From: Leptasterias polaris
Taxonomy: Eukaryota; Echinodermata; Asteroidea; Forcipulatida; Asteriidae
Reading direction: 5' to 3'
Length of the DNA stretch: 64,000 bases
Assembly (NCBI GenBank): GCA_037783415.1
Contig: JAZGTN010000027.1
Span: forward strand, 620,001-684,000
The notes under the pieces were generated by a model. That model was not told the origin of the DNA, did not search any database, and worked only from the letters and a program-made list of their open reading frames with translations. This document shows positions 1 to 12,091 of the stretch, piece by piece. Both the position numbers and the translations under genes were made by a program. Within the stretch, counting starts at the first letter, position 1, and each line of letters opens with the position of its first letter.

Positions 1-796
1 TACCACCCTCCCTTCCCACATGGTCATTTATTTATTTATGACATTTGTTTACCCAGTTAGTGCCCAAACAGTTGAAACTTTGTTTTCATTGGGCTCTGCA
101 ATTCCTGTATTAAAAAAGAAAAATATCATGTTTAAGGTTGTAAACTTAACCCTGAATCTGTTCCCAAACGATGCTTTCCATTTGCCCATTGCATGCCCCC
201 AACCTTGAAAAACAAAAGTATAGATGCAATTTTTTAAAACAGAAAATGGGTAGTGATGCTTGTATCTTGCCCATTTGTTACCCAGTAATGCACTTAGAGA
301 AACAAACTTACCATCTCTTCACTGAGTTATATCAGAGCATTGAATACCCTTCTTAGATAATCCTTGCAGAGCTGGAACCCCTGACCTCCTGCTTACATGG
401 TATCAACTCATGCTCGCTCTATCCCACTGACACCAGCAAGCTGTTTACTTTGCATAAAGTGTTTACCATTTTGCATTGATATTTATTCATCCATTCATAA
501 GTCAAATAATCATCCCATAATCCATTATGAAGTTAAACAGTAATGATATATACATGTAAGCTAGTTGAGTTTTGGTCATGGTATACTATTTTTAGAGCTA
601 AAAGAAATAATAGAATTAATGCCCATTTCATTCAAAAATAAAATTAATTTGTTGCAATTATTTCTTAAATTCAACACATTCAATAGTTAGCTAAGCAGGC
701 CTAATGTTAAAGATGCCTTTCAAACCAGATATCGGATTTAACTTGTAGCTCCAAAACCCTGTTTGACTTGACCATCTTGCCCCCTTATCCTAACAG
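1..796. other. Left-edge intron of the RGS22-like gene
   Basis: This is AT-rich sequence before the first recognisable RGS22-like exon, and it ends in a normal acceptor (CCTAACAG) at 796. Two short ORFs here show no family features or splice-supported structure. I see no repeat that I recognise in this stretch. It is read as the intron that separates the visible exons from the upstream part of the gene outside the window. Confidence 0.55.
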
Positions 797-3299
797 CACT
801 CCGGGCAGCAGATGCCCACCTCTCAGGATAAGAATGAGTTCCAGGCGTTCCTCCTCAAGTCAGCACGAGGCATCCCTCCTCAGAAGATGATGTACTTCCA
901 TCGATACCTGATGGAGTATGGAGAGAAAGATACTATGCCCCTGCTGGAGAAAGATCTGGTCTTCTACTTGGAAGTCCAGAGGTTTAAGGTTTGGATATTT
1001 GAATTTTTCCAAGTCAGTATTGATTGGCATTCATAATTAAGAGGGCACACGGTACTCATGTATTGCCCAGTGAAATATTTATAATAAAGTGCAATCCATC
1101 GACCTAAAGATGTTGTTATAATTTCATATCCTTTACAATGGCACTAAAATTAACTGCATTTATCACTTGAAATCTAAACACAGTTGTTTAACCAGAAGGG
1201 GATGGGGGTGGAGCCTAGCCCCTCCCCTAAATTATGACTTTTGTCTCCATCCAGCCCTTCCCCCCCCCCCCCCCAAATAAAAGAAAAGGGGGGAAAACAA
1301 ACTTGTGTTAAAGCACTGTCGGCTTTGGTTGATTCAACAGCATATTGTTTGTTTTTTGTCTTGTAGGAATCGCACCATGCATTCTCAGACATGATAATGC
1401 TAAAACGAAAGGTTGAGGTGATAATGGATTGCTTCATAGATTCTCCCGTCTCTAATCCTGGACTACAGGTAATTATTAGTACATTACATAAACACCTAAA
1501 AATCAAGGTGAAGGGAATAGAATTTCCTTTCAATCTATAATTATTACATGTATGTTTAATTTTCAATTGCCATTAACCCTTAAAGCCCGGTTCATACTTC
1601 CAGCGAATGCTTCGTGCGAAGCGATTTTGACGTCACAGCTCTGTTTTCGCAGTGAATATTTCTGAAGAGTTTAGCACATCACAACTCTTCCAAATTGTTC
1701 GTTGCAAATTTGTTGTATCAAATTTGGTGTCGCATTCGCAAGAAGTATGGATTGGGCATAACCCTTCCAAATCCTTCCCTCTATGCCAAAATGAAAGATT
1801 CAGGAGGGGTGTGGGCCCAAACAACAAGTAATTATCTCAGGGTCAGGCATTCCAATCTTATTTGGATTATTATCACCCCTGTCATAAAAAATAAAAAGCT
1901 GAACCGGAATATGCTCAACAACTACAGGCCTGTGTCAAATCTGCCATTCATATCAAAAATTGTGGAGAAAGTGGTAGCTGGTCAACTGAACGACTACCTA
2001 ACATCGAACAACCTGCTGGAGCCGAGACAGTCAGCATATCGTAAACACCACAGTACAGAAACTGCCCTACTATGCGTCCAAAATGACATTTTAAGAGCCA
2101 TTGACAAAGGGAATTCTGTTATTCTAGTGTTGCTTGACCTTTCCTCTGCGTTCGACACTATTGATCACCAAATCCTCCTTCAACGCCTACAATTCAATTT
2201 TGGTATCACTGGTACTGCTTTGACGTGGCTTACATCGTATCTGGAAAACCGTACACAAACTGTAAAAATAGACGTGTCCTACTCATCCAACACTACCTGT
2301 TGCTTTGGTGTTCCTCAGGGATCGATCCTGGGTCCAGTATTATTTTCCTTATATTTTTCGCCAGTCGCCAAGATCGCATGCAAGTATGATATGTCTGTTC
2401 AACTTTATGCTGATGACGCACAACTGTATCTGCCTTTTATCTCCACGAATGCAAACATTGCAGTTGCCCGGGTGGAAGCTTGTGTTGCTGAAATCAAGGA
2501 ATGGATGGTTTCCAACAAGCTTCAGCTCAATAGTGACAAGACTGTCATTTTGCTCCTGAACTCACCCAGTCAACACCGCCATAACACCATTCAGAGCATA
2601 CTGATTGATGGTCATGCTGTACCCATCAGCAACACAGCTAGAAACCTTGGTGTCATCTTTGATGGGCATATGAACTTATCGACCCACGTCAGAAAGTCCA
2701 CCAGCATTGCAATGTACCACTTAAAAAACATATCCGCTCACTACTCTCTGACAAAACCGCTGAGTTACTTATCCATGCACTTGTAACGTCTCGACTCGAC
2801 TATTGTAACTCCCTCCTTTATGGACTTCCAGCTTCCACCCTGTATCACCTTCAGAGAATCCAGAACATTGCAGCCCGTATACTAACACGCTCTGGCAAGT
2901 TCCACCACATCACCCCTGTCCTCCAAGCACTACACTGGCTCCCAATTGAACAACGCATCATTTTCAAAATCCTTCATATAACCTACCAATCTGTCAATGG
3001 CTCATCTCCCCAGTACCTGCAGCAACTTGTCACACCATACAATCCGGTGCGCCAATTACGGTCAAGTAATGCCCACTTGCTTGTGGTTCCATCTGCCAGG
3101 ATGAAAGCTTATGGAAATAGAAGTTTTTCAGTTGCAGCACCCCACCTATGGAACAATTTGCCAATGACTCTAAGAACACAACCTGACATTGCTTCTTTTC
3201 GATCACGTCTTAAAACTTATCTTTTCAATCAGGCATATAATTAACTCTCCCGAGGTCTCAGCGCAGTGAATAGTTCTCTAGATACCAGCGCTATACAAA

Positions 3300-3336
<37 letters not shown>

Positions 3337-6300
3337 TAAGTCCAAACAATTTGGTGTGGAGTGACAAAGTAGAAGAGAATATGTCAGGATTGAGGTCACC
3401 TGTAGGCTAAAACACCCTGGCACTAGTAAAGGTTTTTATTTAACTGTCTCTACTTATGATATACTTATTTTGGGGCCTGAAGTTAAAAATTGAAATATTG
3501 TACGGAGAAAATATCTTTTGCAAAGGGCAGTTAATGGCCTGGCGTTTCAACACTAGCAGAGTCTTTCTCTAAGGCTGAATGGCAACACACAACACACACA
3601 AACAAGTATACTCTGCTATGGGCGAACAAGTCAGGCTATTAACTATTTGTTTGCATTTATTCTACAGGTGCTTTTGGTTGGTAAGCATCATTTTGCAACA
3701 GCTAATTCTATTATTTTTTATATATTTTATTTTGCTGCTGGAAAACTATGAATTAATCAATTATTGTTTTCCTTTTCCAGATTGATGTTGCACCAGAGAT
3801 CTCAAGTAAGCTGCTCAAACAGATGGATAACTATCTGAAGGACAAGGGAAAAGATCCTCACAATCCCACAATGTTTGATGATGCCCAGTATACCGTCTTC
3901 AAGGAGATGCTCCCGTACTGGGCGTCATTCACCAAGAGGTACAAGGAATACCATGACAAGAATCCCAGGTTGCCATGTAAGTCATTAATCATCATGCTAT
4001 TGCAATGGGAGACTTTAAAGATAAAAGAGGGCGTACCACTCACCAGTACTTTTCTATCGTTCTCGTCGCTGAGAACATGGGAAAAGGACCCCCAAGTGGG
4101 ACGCCCTCTATCGTCTCCAAAGTCTCCCATTTATGTCCATCAGGATCTAAGTATTGGTGGTATTTTATTTAATTCTTGTAACTGCTTGAGTTTTTGTTTG
4201 ACATTTAATACATTTTTATAATGGTTTTATCACCATTGTTATTTGTCATTTAATGGCACAATAATGTTTATCTCGCTAATCTAATATATTAGACATTTGA
4301 CCTTTGAGAAAGACTCTGCTAGTGTCAGAAAATGAAGCCATTAACCATTTGTTTGCTTATTTTTTATGTATTTTCTTAATAACTGTACTTTTATTTATTT
4401 CTTTCTTAGAGGTACATATTTGATGGTTATTTAATCTATATATTTATCTGTATGCCAGCTAGAGAGGAGAGTCTCCTTGGCAGAAACTTAAAAAAAAAAC
4501 CATTATAAGGCATTCTGTTGGGCTGTAGCTTGTTAAACCTATTCCTTTTGATTGTATATGTTCTGGTGTTTCTATACTGACCCCAAAATGAAATATTTAG
4601 ACAATAGATAGGTTGCAATATGACGTAAGTCGGCCATCTTTACGGGCAATTTGGAACACACAGTCCCACGTTACGCGTGAGAACGGCGTGCAGCACGCGC
4701 ACATTTCACCAAACTCATTGCGTGATTGGTTAGTGAACGACGCGGCTGCGTTAATAATTTGAGCGCTTGACGCGCCTGCAAGCCAAAATGCGATTTGCCC
4801 GTAAAGATGGCGTCTACTGGGAACTATCTATAATAATAATACTTGGTTCTTCTCACATAGCGCTTTATCAAAGCGCTCATTATTTGTTTTTCTACAGAAT
4901 AAACAGCTATGTTTTGAATTATGACCCAATTCATTTATATAGCGTTTTCTAATGGTTTACAAGGTGCTGTGGCGCATTCAGTAGCCACTGTCAGAAACAT
5001 ATAATACATACATGTACATCTTCAGCTTAGTTGCTGTATTATGCTGTGCATTTGGACCATCCTACTTAAACCTATGATTATTGTACGAAAGAAAAATAAT
5101 TGTATTGATATTGCACCAATGTTTCTGGATTAAACCACCACCTACATGACCTACCAACTTGACCAGTAATTAGATCCTTGTTACTTTTAACAGCCACTAA
5201 GGTACAGAAGCTGACCAAGCAGAGATTGAAAAAGTTCCTAGACATGAAGGATCCAAGGAGAGACTTTAAGCTACCCTCGGTCTCCACGGCACCGCAGAGC
5301 AGAACAGGAGGGACCGGAATCACCTTCTCTATAAGCGAGGGACTTCAATGGAAGGTACGTCTGTCTTTATTTTATTTACTTGGATTTTATTTCACATCAA
5401 TAGCCCAAGTGCCAGCATCGAGTGAAAAGAAAAATGTAAAAATTACCAAAATAAATAACACGCACTGAGGAGTATAAGAAAGGTGAGTTGTAAGTAAAAG
5501 AAGATCCACACTTTAACATGATTTATGGATTGAGGGGTTGAGAAGAATTTACAAAAAAATCATTGCAATTTTAGAACTGTGAAATGAAGTTTATTTTGTC
5601 CTCTGTGAAGCTCTGTGTCCTCTATGGCTGTTAATATGCAGAAATTTATCCCTGACCTAGCTATACTTTATGATACAAACTGAAATCTAATAATTTACAA
5701 TTTGGTAACATAATAATGTTTGCGTGAACTTCAAGTAACCCGTTTTTTATGGTTTGCTAGATAATATTGTTCTGACTACAAAACTTTCCTTTAGAAAAGT
5801 TGACACGGTTTTAAGCGTATTATGTATTCCTGGCTGTGAGAATAATCAGCATACTCGGAAGTCTAAGGTTTTTTGATATCTTAGGGGTATATCAAGGAAT
5901 TAATGTCTTCAGCTGTGGCTATGGCTAGACTGCTGAAAAGGTTGTCAGTGCAGCCAACAGCCATAGCCGTAGCTGACATTGTCTGAGCCTCAAACATGTA
6001 CTTCTATGTACCGTACCCTCCTTTCATGTACCCTCCTATTGATTGACCATTTGAAACCATTCAAAAATCCATTCCTTGCTCTTGCCTCTAACTTTAGAGA
6101 CTCTCTATAGCTTCACAATAGACCCTTCCCACGAAATATGTAAATTGCACATCGCGCGTGCGCATTAACATTTTGGTTGGCGAAATTTTGGAACATTGTG
6201 CCTTTTTGTATGAGGCTGATGGTGGCGTGACTCAGACGCGTTTGTGCACATCTCTATGGCGTTTGCCAACCAATAGTGTCTGTAAACATGCATGAATGTA

Positions 6301-9208
6301 ATAAGCATATTTCTTGGGAAGGGACCATTGTATCATCATGTGAAGCGTGCAAACAAATGGTGTAACAGTGAGCTCTACATATCCTTTCAGGTTGTAGGAG
6401 GATCTTTACAGGTTTTGTCATTCTCTTGGACTTGGTTTATATAAATAGACACTTTATTCTAAGGCATGGATGATGTAATGCAGTGTTCTGTTCTCCATTA
6501 ACAGTGGTCCGCTGGTCAAATGCCAGTTGAAACACCAGAGGACCAGTCAAAATTCACTTCAAGTGTCTTGAAATACAAACTAGTGAAAAAGTTTATGGAC
6601 TAAAAGTTGATGGACTAAAAAAGTTAAGGGCAAACCCTATCTTGTTTTCTGTATGTCACTGTGGCTTGTAGTTGCTTGCTTGCCAGATTTGCATATTGTA
6701 GTCTTCCTTGTAGCTTTTTCATGCTTCTAAATAATGCTCCACTTTCCTGCAATTGACCCTCCTTGCATGCTTTCCTAGGAGTGGAGGCTTGATCTACTAG
6801 CTGATGATTGAACAACTCCACAAAGTCAGTTTGACCAAATCCTTTCCCTCCACCTACTTGCAAACTTTCATTCATCACTAACCCTCTTCTCATTATAAAG
6901 TCAAGTTTTTATCACCACTTAATAAGGAGATGATAAAAGACGATAAATCCCCCCCTTTTTATTCCTCATTTTTTTCGAAAAGAGTAATAAACATTTGCCG
7001 GGGGATGAGGTAAGATTATATTGAAATCAAAATAGCAAATAACAGCATTTGAATAACCGGCTTTAGTTGTGGGGATACTTTCACAAGCCTCATGTGAAAA
7101 CAATTGTCCCTAGACTTTTCACTTGTTTTGCTTCTTTGTGCATTGAACCTTGTTCTGGTATTATAAAACATTTCCATTGCAAAATATATTTTGAAACTTG
7201 ACCATCATCTTTAATGTGGTTCAATCAAGCACACTTGTATTTCATGTTTGCAGTCTGCTCATTGTTCACAAATTGTTCAATTTCTTTCCTCCATGATTCA
7301 ACTAAACTTTCCCCAGCCTACTCACACCGCAGGGGTTTCCCTTTTGAAACTTGACCATCATCTTTAATGTGGTTCAATCAAGCACACTTGTATTTTTGCT
7401 CATTGTTCACAAATTGTTCAATTTCTTTCCTCCATGATTCAACTAAACTTTCCCCAGCCTACTCACACCGAAGGGGTTTCCCTTTTTTTTTTTTTCTCGC
7501 CGGCCGTACGAGTCAACCAAAATTGTCGCCCGCAGTTCTTTTAACTAGCCGACAAAACGCACACAATTTTTAAAACGTTTTAAAAAAACGCCGCTGTTTA
7601 CTCGTATTTGGCGACCGTTAATTTCTAACCCTGCTCCCTACCCTTCTGATACACATGAACATGAACAATATTATCCTTTTGTTGTATAGTGCATTGGTGA
7701 TTTTCAACTGTTTTTGTCCTTGAAGACAATAGACCTTATGCACTTGAGGTCATTTGAGTAGGGAGCCCTATTTAATAAAAACACAATGAAGCGCTTCTCC
7801 AGTCATTAGGACACAAGGCTATCGTCATCTATCCACTTCACACGCAGTGCACATTAAGAGCAATTTGAAAGCAAAATACATACTCAAGTGCGAGAGCATA
7901 CACTTCCTTTAGCCCTGGTGGGATGTCAGTCTCCCTTGCCCTGCTACTTGTAGGCAAAGGAGGAGTCCAACCTGCTTAAGCAGAAAATATTGCTTGACAA
8001 TTGTCTGCTAAGCAGAAATGAGCAGGATACCAGTCACAAAAAGTACACGTGACATGGTAGTTTGGCTGGTAACCTTATTCTGGTAAGCAAAATTTTGTTG
8101 TGCTTAAGCAGCTATATGAAATTTGGCCCTGGGCTAACACTCCCTGCTCTCTTCTGCATAAGAAAGTACACTCCATAAGGTTTATCGCGATTCAGAATCG
8201 CAATGGATCATGGGAGGGCAGAGGGGGCAAATGCTACAGTCGGTCGTCGTGCGCGAGTTCCCGGGTTGCCCCCTTTCACTACACTATCATGCGCGGCAAA
8301 ACAGCGCCCTCTCTTGGTATTTTGCTATTCGCGATAAACCTTATTGGAATATTAACAGCTTGTGAATGTGTTAAGTTGATCGGTGATGGGAATGCACTGC
8401 CCTACACTTTTCAAAGTTTGATGGGTTAACCTAATCCGTTGTCATGAAATGATTTGGTAATGTAACATTTAGTAAAAACAAGAGTAAAAACAGGATTTTT
8501 AATTGAACAAAATTGTTTCATTCTGCAAGCTCACCGATTAAATTGGTCATATTAGTGCCGACTGCCAGTCCACCAGGGAAATATTTACTACAAAAAAGTT
8601 GAGAAAATAGTATTCAAAGACCCTAGAAATCACCATTAGTATGCTTGGTAATCGTTATTGCAACAGGTGAAATAATCGCAGATGAAACATGCACAACGTC
8701 ACTGACAAAACATAAACTGTTGGTCTGTTTAGTTGTTTGTTTTCCTCCCACTAATTTGGGACCTCCTAATTTTGATAAAACCCTATTAAAAGGTTGGTTG
8801 TATGTGTTCGTTAAAGAGCAGGGGTCAACCTTGACACTGGCCCTGTGTACATTGTCTTGGGCTACTTAAACAACATGTGCATACTCTTTGTTTTCAGATG
8901 TGAATAAGGAAAAGAAAATGAACTATTGAAAACTTTACCTTTGAGTCAAATCACTAAGAATTCCCGATTGGCAAAGACAATTTAACAACAACTTTGATAA
9001 TTTCTCTATCTGGCAGACGTTTGAATTGTCCGATGTGAGCGACGGCACAGTTTCTCCGAGCCAGAGTCGTAGAGCAAGTTCCATTGAATCCAGTATGGGA
9101 CCACAGTTCCACAGGCTTCGTGCTGGGGCAAACAGGAGTATCATATCACAGGAATCAACCAGCACCAGAGCCTCAAGGGTAGCTTCCAAGGTTGGGGTCA
9201 CTGCTTGA
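797..9208 (+). CDS. RGS22: RGS22-like protein, C-terminal part (5 exons)
   Basis: Exons: 797-988, 1367-1468, 3781-3976, 5194-5354 and 9017-9208 (TGA at 9206). All junctions are in phase with AG/GT borders, giving about 215 residues. The first two exons and the third form an RGS (regulator of G-protein signalling) helical bundle, with FHRYLMEYG, LEVQRFK and a cysteine-containing helix MDCFIDSP followed by LQIDV. The fourth exon is basic (KVQKLTKQRLKKFL). The last is a Ser/Arg-rich low-complexity tail (SRRASSIESS). RGS proteins accelerate GTP hydrolysis by G-alpha subunits; RGS22 is a large multi-RGS protein known mainly from testis. The match to the RGS22 C-terminus is by recognition, not a search. 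The N-terminal part must lie left of the window. Introns hold a LINE (1.8-3.3 kb) and several MITEs. Confidence 0.72.
1582..1758. repeat. MITE family A (GGTTCATACTTC termini), copy 1
   Basis: Terminal inverted repeats read AAGCCCGGTTCATACTTCC on the left and, inverted, GCCCAATCCATACTTCTTGC on the right. The interior has GAATGCTTCGTGCGAAGCGA. A second copy at 53838-53973 keeps the same ends and the same interior GAATGCTTCGTGCGAAGCGA. No ORF. It is a non-autonomous DNA element in an RGS22 intron, directly upstream of the LINE remnant. Confidence 0.7.
1830..3337 (+). mobile_element. 5'-truncated non-LTR retrotransposon (CR1/L2-Jockey type)
   Basis: The translated region carries a non-LTR reverse transcriptase: the RPVSNLPFISKIVEKV block near 1927, the SAYRKHHSTETALL block near 2035, LLDLSSAFDTIDH near 2130, VPQGSILGPVLF near 2310 and the catalytic YADD near 2407. 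A frameshift near 2755 moves the reading frame, and the C-terminal NNLPMTLR/FRSRLKTYLF block finishes at 3243. No endonuclease domain is present, so the copy is 5' truncated. The 3' end is GCGCTATACAAAT followed by ATT repeats, as in CR1/L2 elements that end in microsatellites. It lies in sense orientation in an RGS22 intron and is probably dead. Confidence 0.9.
3299..3336. repeat. (ATT)n microsatellite, LINE 3' tail
   Basis: About twelve ATT units directly follow the LINE 3' UTR motif CGCTATACAAAT. It marks the 3' end of the retrotransposon insertion. Confidence 0.9.
4633..4811. repeat. MITE with GCCATCTTTACGGGCAA termini
   Basis: The left end GCCATCTTTACGGGCAA is matched in inverted form by TTGCCCGTAAAGATGGC at the right end. 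The interior is CpG-rich (TTACGCGTGAGAACGGCG, GACGCGGCTGCG) and non-coding. It sits in the RGS22 intron before the exon at 5194. Confidence 0.75.
6115..6331. repeat. MITE with CCCTTCCCACGAAATATG termini
   Basis: The left arm starts ACAATAGACCCTTCCCACG and the right arm ends TTGGGAAGGGACCATTGT, an imperfect inverted repeat of about 26 bases. The interior includes GCGCGTGCGCATT. No ORF. It lies in the long RGS22 intron 5355-9016. Confidence 0.72.
7193..7486. repeat. Tandem duplication, about 150 bases x 2
   Basis: The block beginning GAAACTTGACCATCATCTTT at 7193 restarts at 7345 and is repeated almost unchanged, including TTCCCCAGCCTACTCACACC and AGGGGTTTCCC. The second copy lacks a short piece after CTTGTATTT. 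It lies in an RGS22 intron and is probably a recent unequal-exchange or slippage event. Confidence 0.88.
7727..7775. repeat. Half copy of the ATAGACCTTATGCA MITE
   Basis: ACAATAGACCTTATGCACTT followed by GGTCATTTGAGTAGGG matches, end by end, the two arms of the complete MITE at 21509-21684. The opposite terminus is not found nearby, so this is a remnant. Confidence 0.55.
7972..8131. repeat. MITE family B (GCTTAAGCAG), copy 1
   Basis: Ends read CTGCTTAAGCAG and TGCTTAAGCAGCTATATG. The core GACATGGTAGTTTGGCTGGT is shared with the copy at 39793-39987. No coding capacity. It lies in an RGS22 intron. Confidence 0.72.
8175..8344. repeat. MITE with perfect ATAAGGTTTATCGCGA termini
   Basis: A perfect 16-base terminal inverted repeat (8175-8190 and 8329-8344) encloses about 140 bases of CpG-rich non-coding sequence. 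Short length, no ORF and intact ends indicate a relatively young non-autonomous DNA transposon. Confidence 0.82.
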
Positions 9209-9227
9209 TGCACAAAATCGTTTTTTA

Positions 9228-9233
9228 AATAAA
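9228..9233 (+). promoter_or_regulatory. Candidate polyadenylation signal of the RGS22-like gene
   Basis: A canonical AATAAA lies 20 bases after the TGA at 9206-9208. The short distance implies a very short 3' UTR. Another AATAAA near 10848 could be used instead, so the true end of the transcript is uncertain. Confidence 0.4.
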
Positions 9234-9430
9234 ATTTGCACTATTTTTAAAGAGAAATTATTCTTATATTTTGCTAAACGGTGACCAATGGATTTATTAG
9301 GGTAAACTTATAACTAATGAAGAGGACGTTTTTAATAAGTATGTTAGTTATTTTTTTAAATTGTTTACCAAAGTACAGTTTGGACAGTTTTATCATTCAT
9401 TACAGTACATCTGTATTGTTTAACTGTGAA

Positions 9431-9797
9431 GGTAGGGTCATCGTTTGGTTTTTGTCATTGTAATGATGATTTATAGGCAAAATTATCAAAAAAAGATGCA
9501 ATAAAAATCAGCTGTGAAAGCTTTAGTTGAATACAGTGTCTACTTGTTGAAAAAACAGCAACAAACTGTCGAGGTGTTTTCAAAATGAGCGTTGAATCCA
9601 TCCATGTTTAACGGATACCAACCGCATCTCTGGCCGTATTGACAGTAGCATTCAAATGGACACCATGGCAATTTCAAAAAGGCCTGCATGCTATCTTTGA
9701 GATTCAAATTGTTTGACATACCTTTATAACAAGTGGGTTTTGAGATACAAGTTAAACAATTACTTTTTGGGATCATTACCAAAAATATGACCCTACC
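9431..9797. repeat. MITE family C (GGTAGGGTCAT termini), copy 1
   Basis: It starts GGTAGGGTCAT and ends ATGACCCTACC. The interior holds GTGTCTACTTGTTGAAAAAA, then AATCCATCCATG and a block reading CGCATCTCTGG. Related copies are at 13315-13770 and 34276-34570, with a fragment near 52490-52680, so this is an abundant family. ORFs inside it are by chance. Confidence 0.78.
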
Positions 9798-9916
9798 AAT
9801 CATGTACCCATATTAGTCTAAATCACTGCAGAGGCTGTTTGGTGGTAGGTTTTCACATGTTAGAATGAGCGCTAATTTTTCTGCAGCTCATGCCTTGAAA
9901 CAAGCAAATAGTTATC

Positions 9917-10007
9917 AACATTTTCTCCAATGTTAAATCAAGAGGACAATTTTGTATTTATCAACATTTTCTCCAATGTTAAATCAAGAGGACAATTTTG
10001 TATTTAT
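9917..10007. repeat. Tandem duplication, about 44 bases x 2
   Basis: ATCAACATTTTCTCCAATG to GACAATTTTGTATTT occurs twice back to back. The copies are nearly identical. Confidence 0.85.
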
Positions 10008-11743
10008 CATTAATATGTAGTGTTTTAAGGTACAATAGCTCTACAGTGCTGATATGGAGTTCACTTTTTGTGGTCTTTAAAAAAGTACATGTATAATTTG
10101 ATAATGGTAGGTCTGGTGTAAACCAAAAACAGGGAAGAGGTGTTCAGGGAAAGGATGACAATTTTTCCCAATGAGACACTTTGTGGTTTTGTTTCTTGAA
10201 AAACATGAAATGGATGTTGAACCTGAAATGCACTGTCGGTTTATCTTCTTTTCATTTTAACCATTGCCTCTAATTTAGTGTTTTAAACTTTAAAACGTCT
10301 TTATATTTTTAAAATGCTTTGATGCATTGTTGTCCAGCGTTCATGTATTTACTATCCGTCCATATGGTCTGCTAGGTCTCTGTGTGCTCTATATTTTAAA
10401 AATGTTTTGATGCATTGTTGTCCAATGTCCTTTCTACCATCGGGTTCTATTGGTTTTTGTTTGAAATTTGTGCAATTGTACATATTTGGTGTGTTTTATA
10501 TAGTCTTGTAAATTTTAGTATGTTGAACATTTTTTAGGAAAACAAGTTTTATAGAGGGGCCTTCATTTTAGAGTGTAATATTGGTTATAAACCATAATGA
10601 TCAGATCATTCCATTGCGGTCTTAATTTTTCCTTCACTGTAAATTTCCTCTTCAATTTTACAACGATCAATTTGAAATAAATTCATCGTCCAAAACCAAA
10701 GTCATTTATATTGAATAGTTAGACAGCATGATCATGAGGGTTGAAATAAATTCAACAAAACAACAAATTTGTTGGTTCAGAATGTTGTCATTTTGAAAGC
10801 AGCCTAATCATGGAAATGTCAATTTTGAAAAATGTATGAAAAAATACAATAAAGTGACTGTAGTGTCTATGATTCCCTAACGATATAAAGAAATTAATTG
10901 ACCATTGTATATGGAACAGTTTGGCCACTAAATTAGTAGAATGGTGACTGGATTTCAGACTAACAGAAACTCGCCTAAATACAATGTGTAAAGTGAGAAC
11001 ATAAATTTCAATTTTTTTGTATTAACTGTGAATAGCATTAAACAAAAAGCCTGACATTATTAACCGATTGTCTAAAATAGCAACAAGAAGGGTTTAAAGC
11101 CCATGTACTACATTAGTAATTGTCAAATACCAGTATCCCCACTTAGACATAAAATTACAAATTTCTGAATATATGGGCTCACGATAGGTCATCCGAGTCA
11201 CACACAAATAGTGAAAAACCTTGAATGTTTTCACTGTTGTGCACACCCTTTAAAGTGAATATTTTGTATTCAATTTTTAATAATTTTACCCCAACACCCA
11301 CAGATATTGATGTAGCAAAAATCATCGAGCATAAATGCTGCAGTCTGTCTTTTTTCTGCAACACAATGAGAAACATGATATTTTGTACAGGAGCTTGTAC
11401 AGCTGGTATTCTCAGATGCTTTGTTATTTAACTCTAGAGCCTCTATGGTTAAACTAAGTTGTTGGTCTGCCCTTCATCAAGTCAACGTAGAGGTCAAATT
11501 GCGTGTAAAGATACAGTGAGATGTACTACAAGCACTACAAAGTAACGAACGGGGAAGCTGACTCCTAAGATTTGTTGCGGGAGAAGATGTCTCCTTCATG
11601 GCAATGGTTAGTAGAGACACCGGCTTGGCCAGCACTGAGGAGCTGCATTCCTGCATGTTGGACCGGTACATCTAGACCAAGATCACTGGGTAGGCTTGAG
11701 AGGCCTCCACTCCATTGATTGATTGATTTGGGTCAGTGTGGAG
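10008..11743. other. Intergenic stretch between two convergent genes
   Basis: This AT-rich DNA lies between the end of the plus-strand RGS22-like gene and the end of the minus-strand unnamed gene. A short diverged duplication (ATTTTTAAAATGCTTTGATG near 10308 and a relative near 10393) is visible. Small ORFs at 11179-11431 and 11477-11671 show no recognisable domain and overlap on opposite strands. Nothing else is supported. Confidence 0.5.
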
Positions 11744-12091
11744 TTGATGACAAACTCAATGGGGCAATCTGATTTTCTTGGATGCTCTGCTGTTAAATCC
11801 AATTCAAATTAAAGGCGAGAGATTGTTCTCCAGACAGTTTTAATGACAAACTCATGAGCCATTTGGTTTTCCTTGATGCTTTGTAGTAGGCCAAGCTGTA
11901 GGCCATCAGTGTAGAGTTGATGACAAACTCATCGGGGCAATCTGATTTTCTTGGATGCTCTGCTGTTAAATCCAATTCAAATTAAAGGCAAGAGATTGTT
12001 CTCCATCAGTCTCCAGACAGTTTTAATGACAAACTCGTGAGCCATTTGGTTTTCCTTGATGCTTTGTAGTAGGCCAAGCTGTAGGCCATCC
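11744..12091. repeat. Tandem duplication covering the 3' part of a terminal exon (about 175 bases x 2)
   Basis: The segment running from GTTGATGACAAACTCA to GCCAAGCTGTAGGCCATC occurs twice, at 11744-11911 and 11920-12091. The right copy contains the last about 40 codons and the stop of the unnamed minus-strand gene. The left copy is a near-identical decoy lying in its 3' flank. The left copy lacks nine bases (CATCAGTCT region), which deletes three codons relative to the exon. Confidence 0.88.

Noticed and set aside
1174..1566. 130-residue minus-strand ORF
   Set aside because: It overlaps RGS22 exon 2 on the opposite strand and a poly-C run. No domain or splice support.
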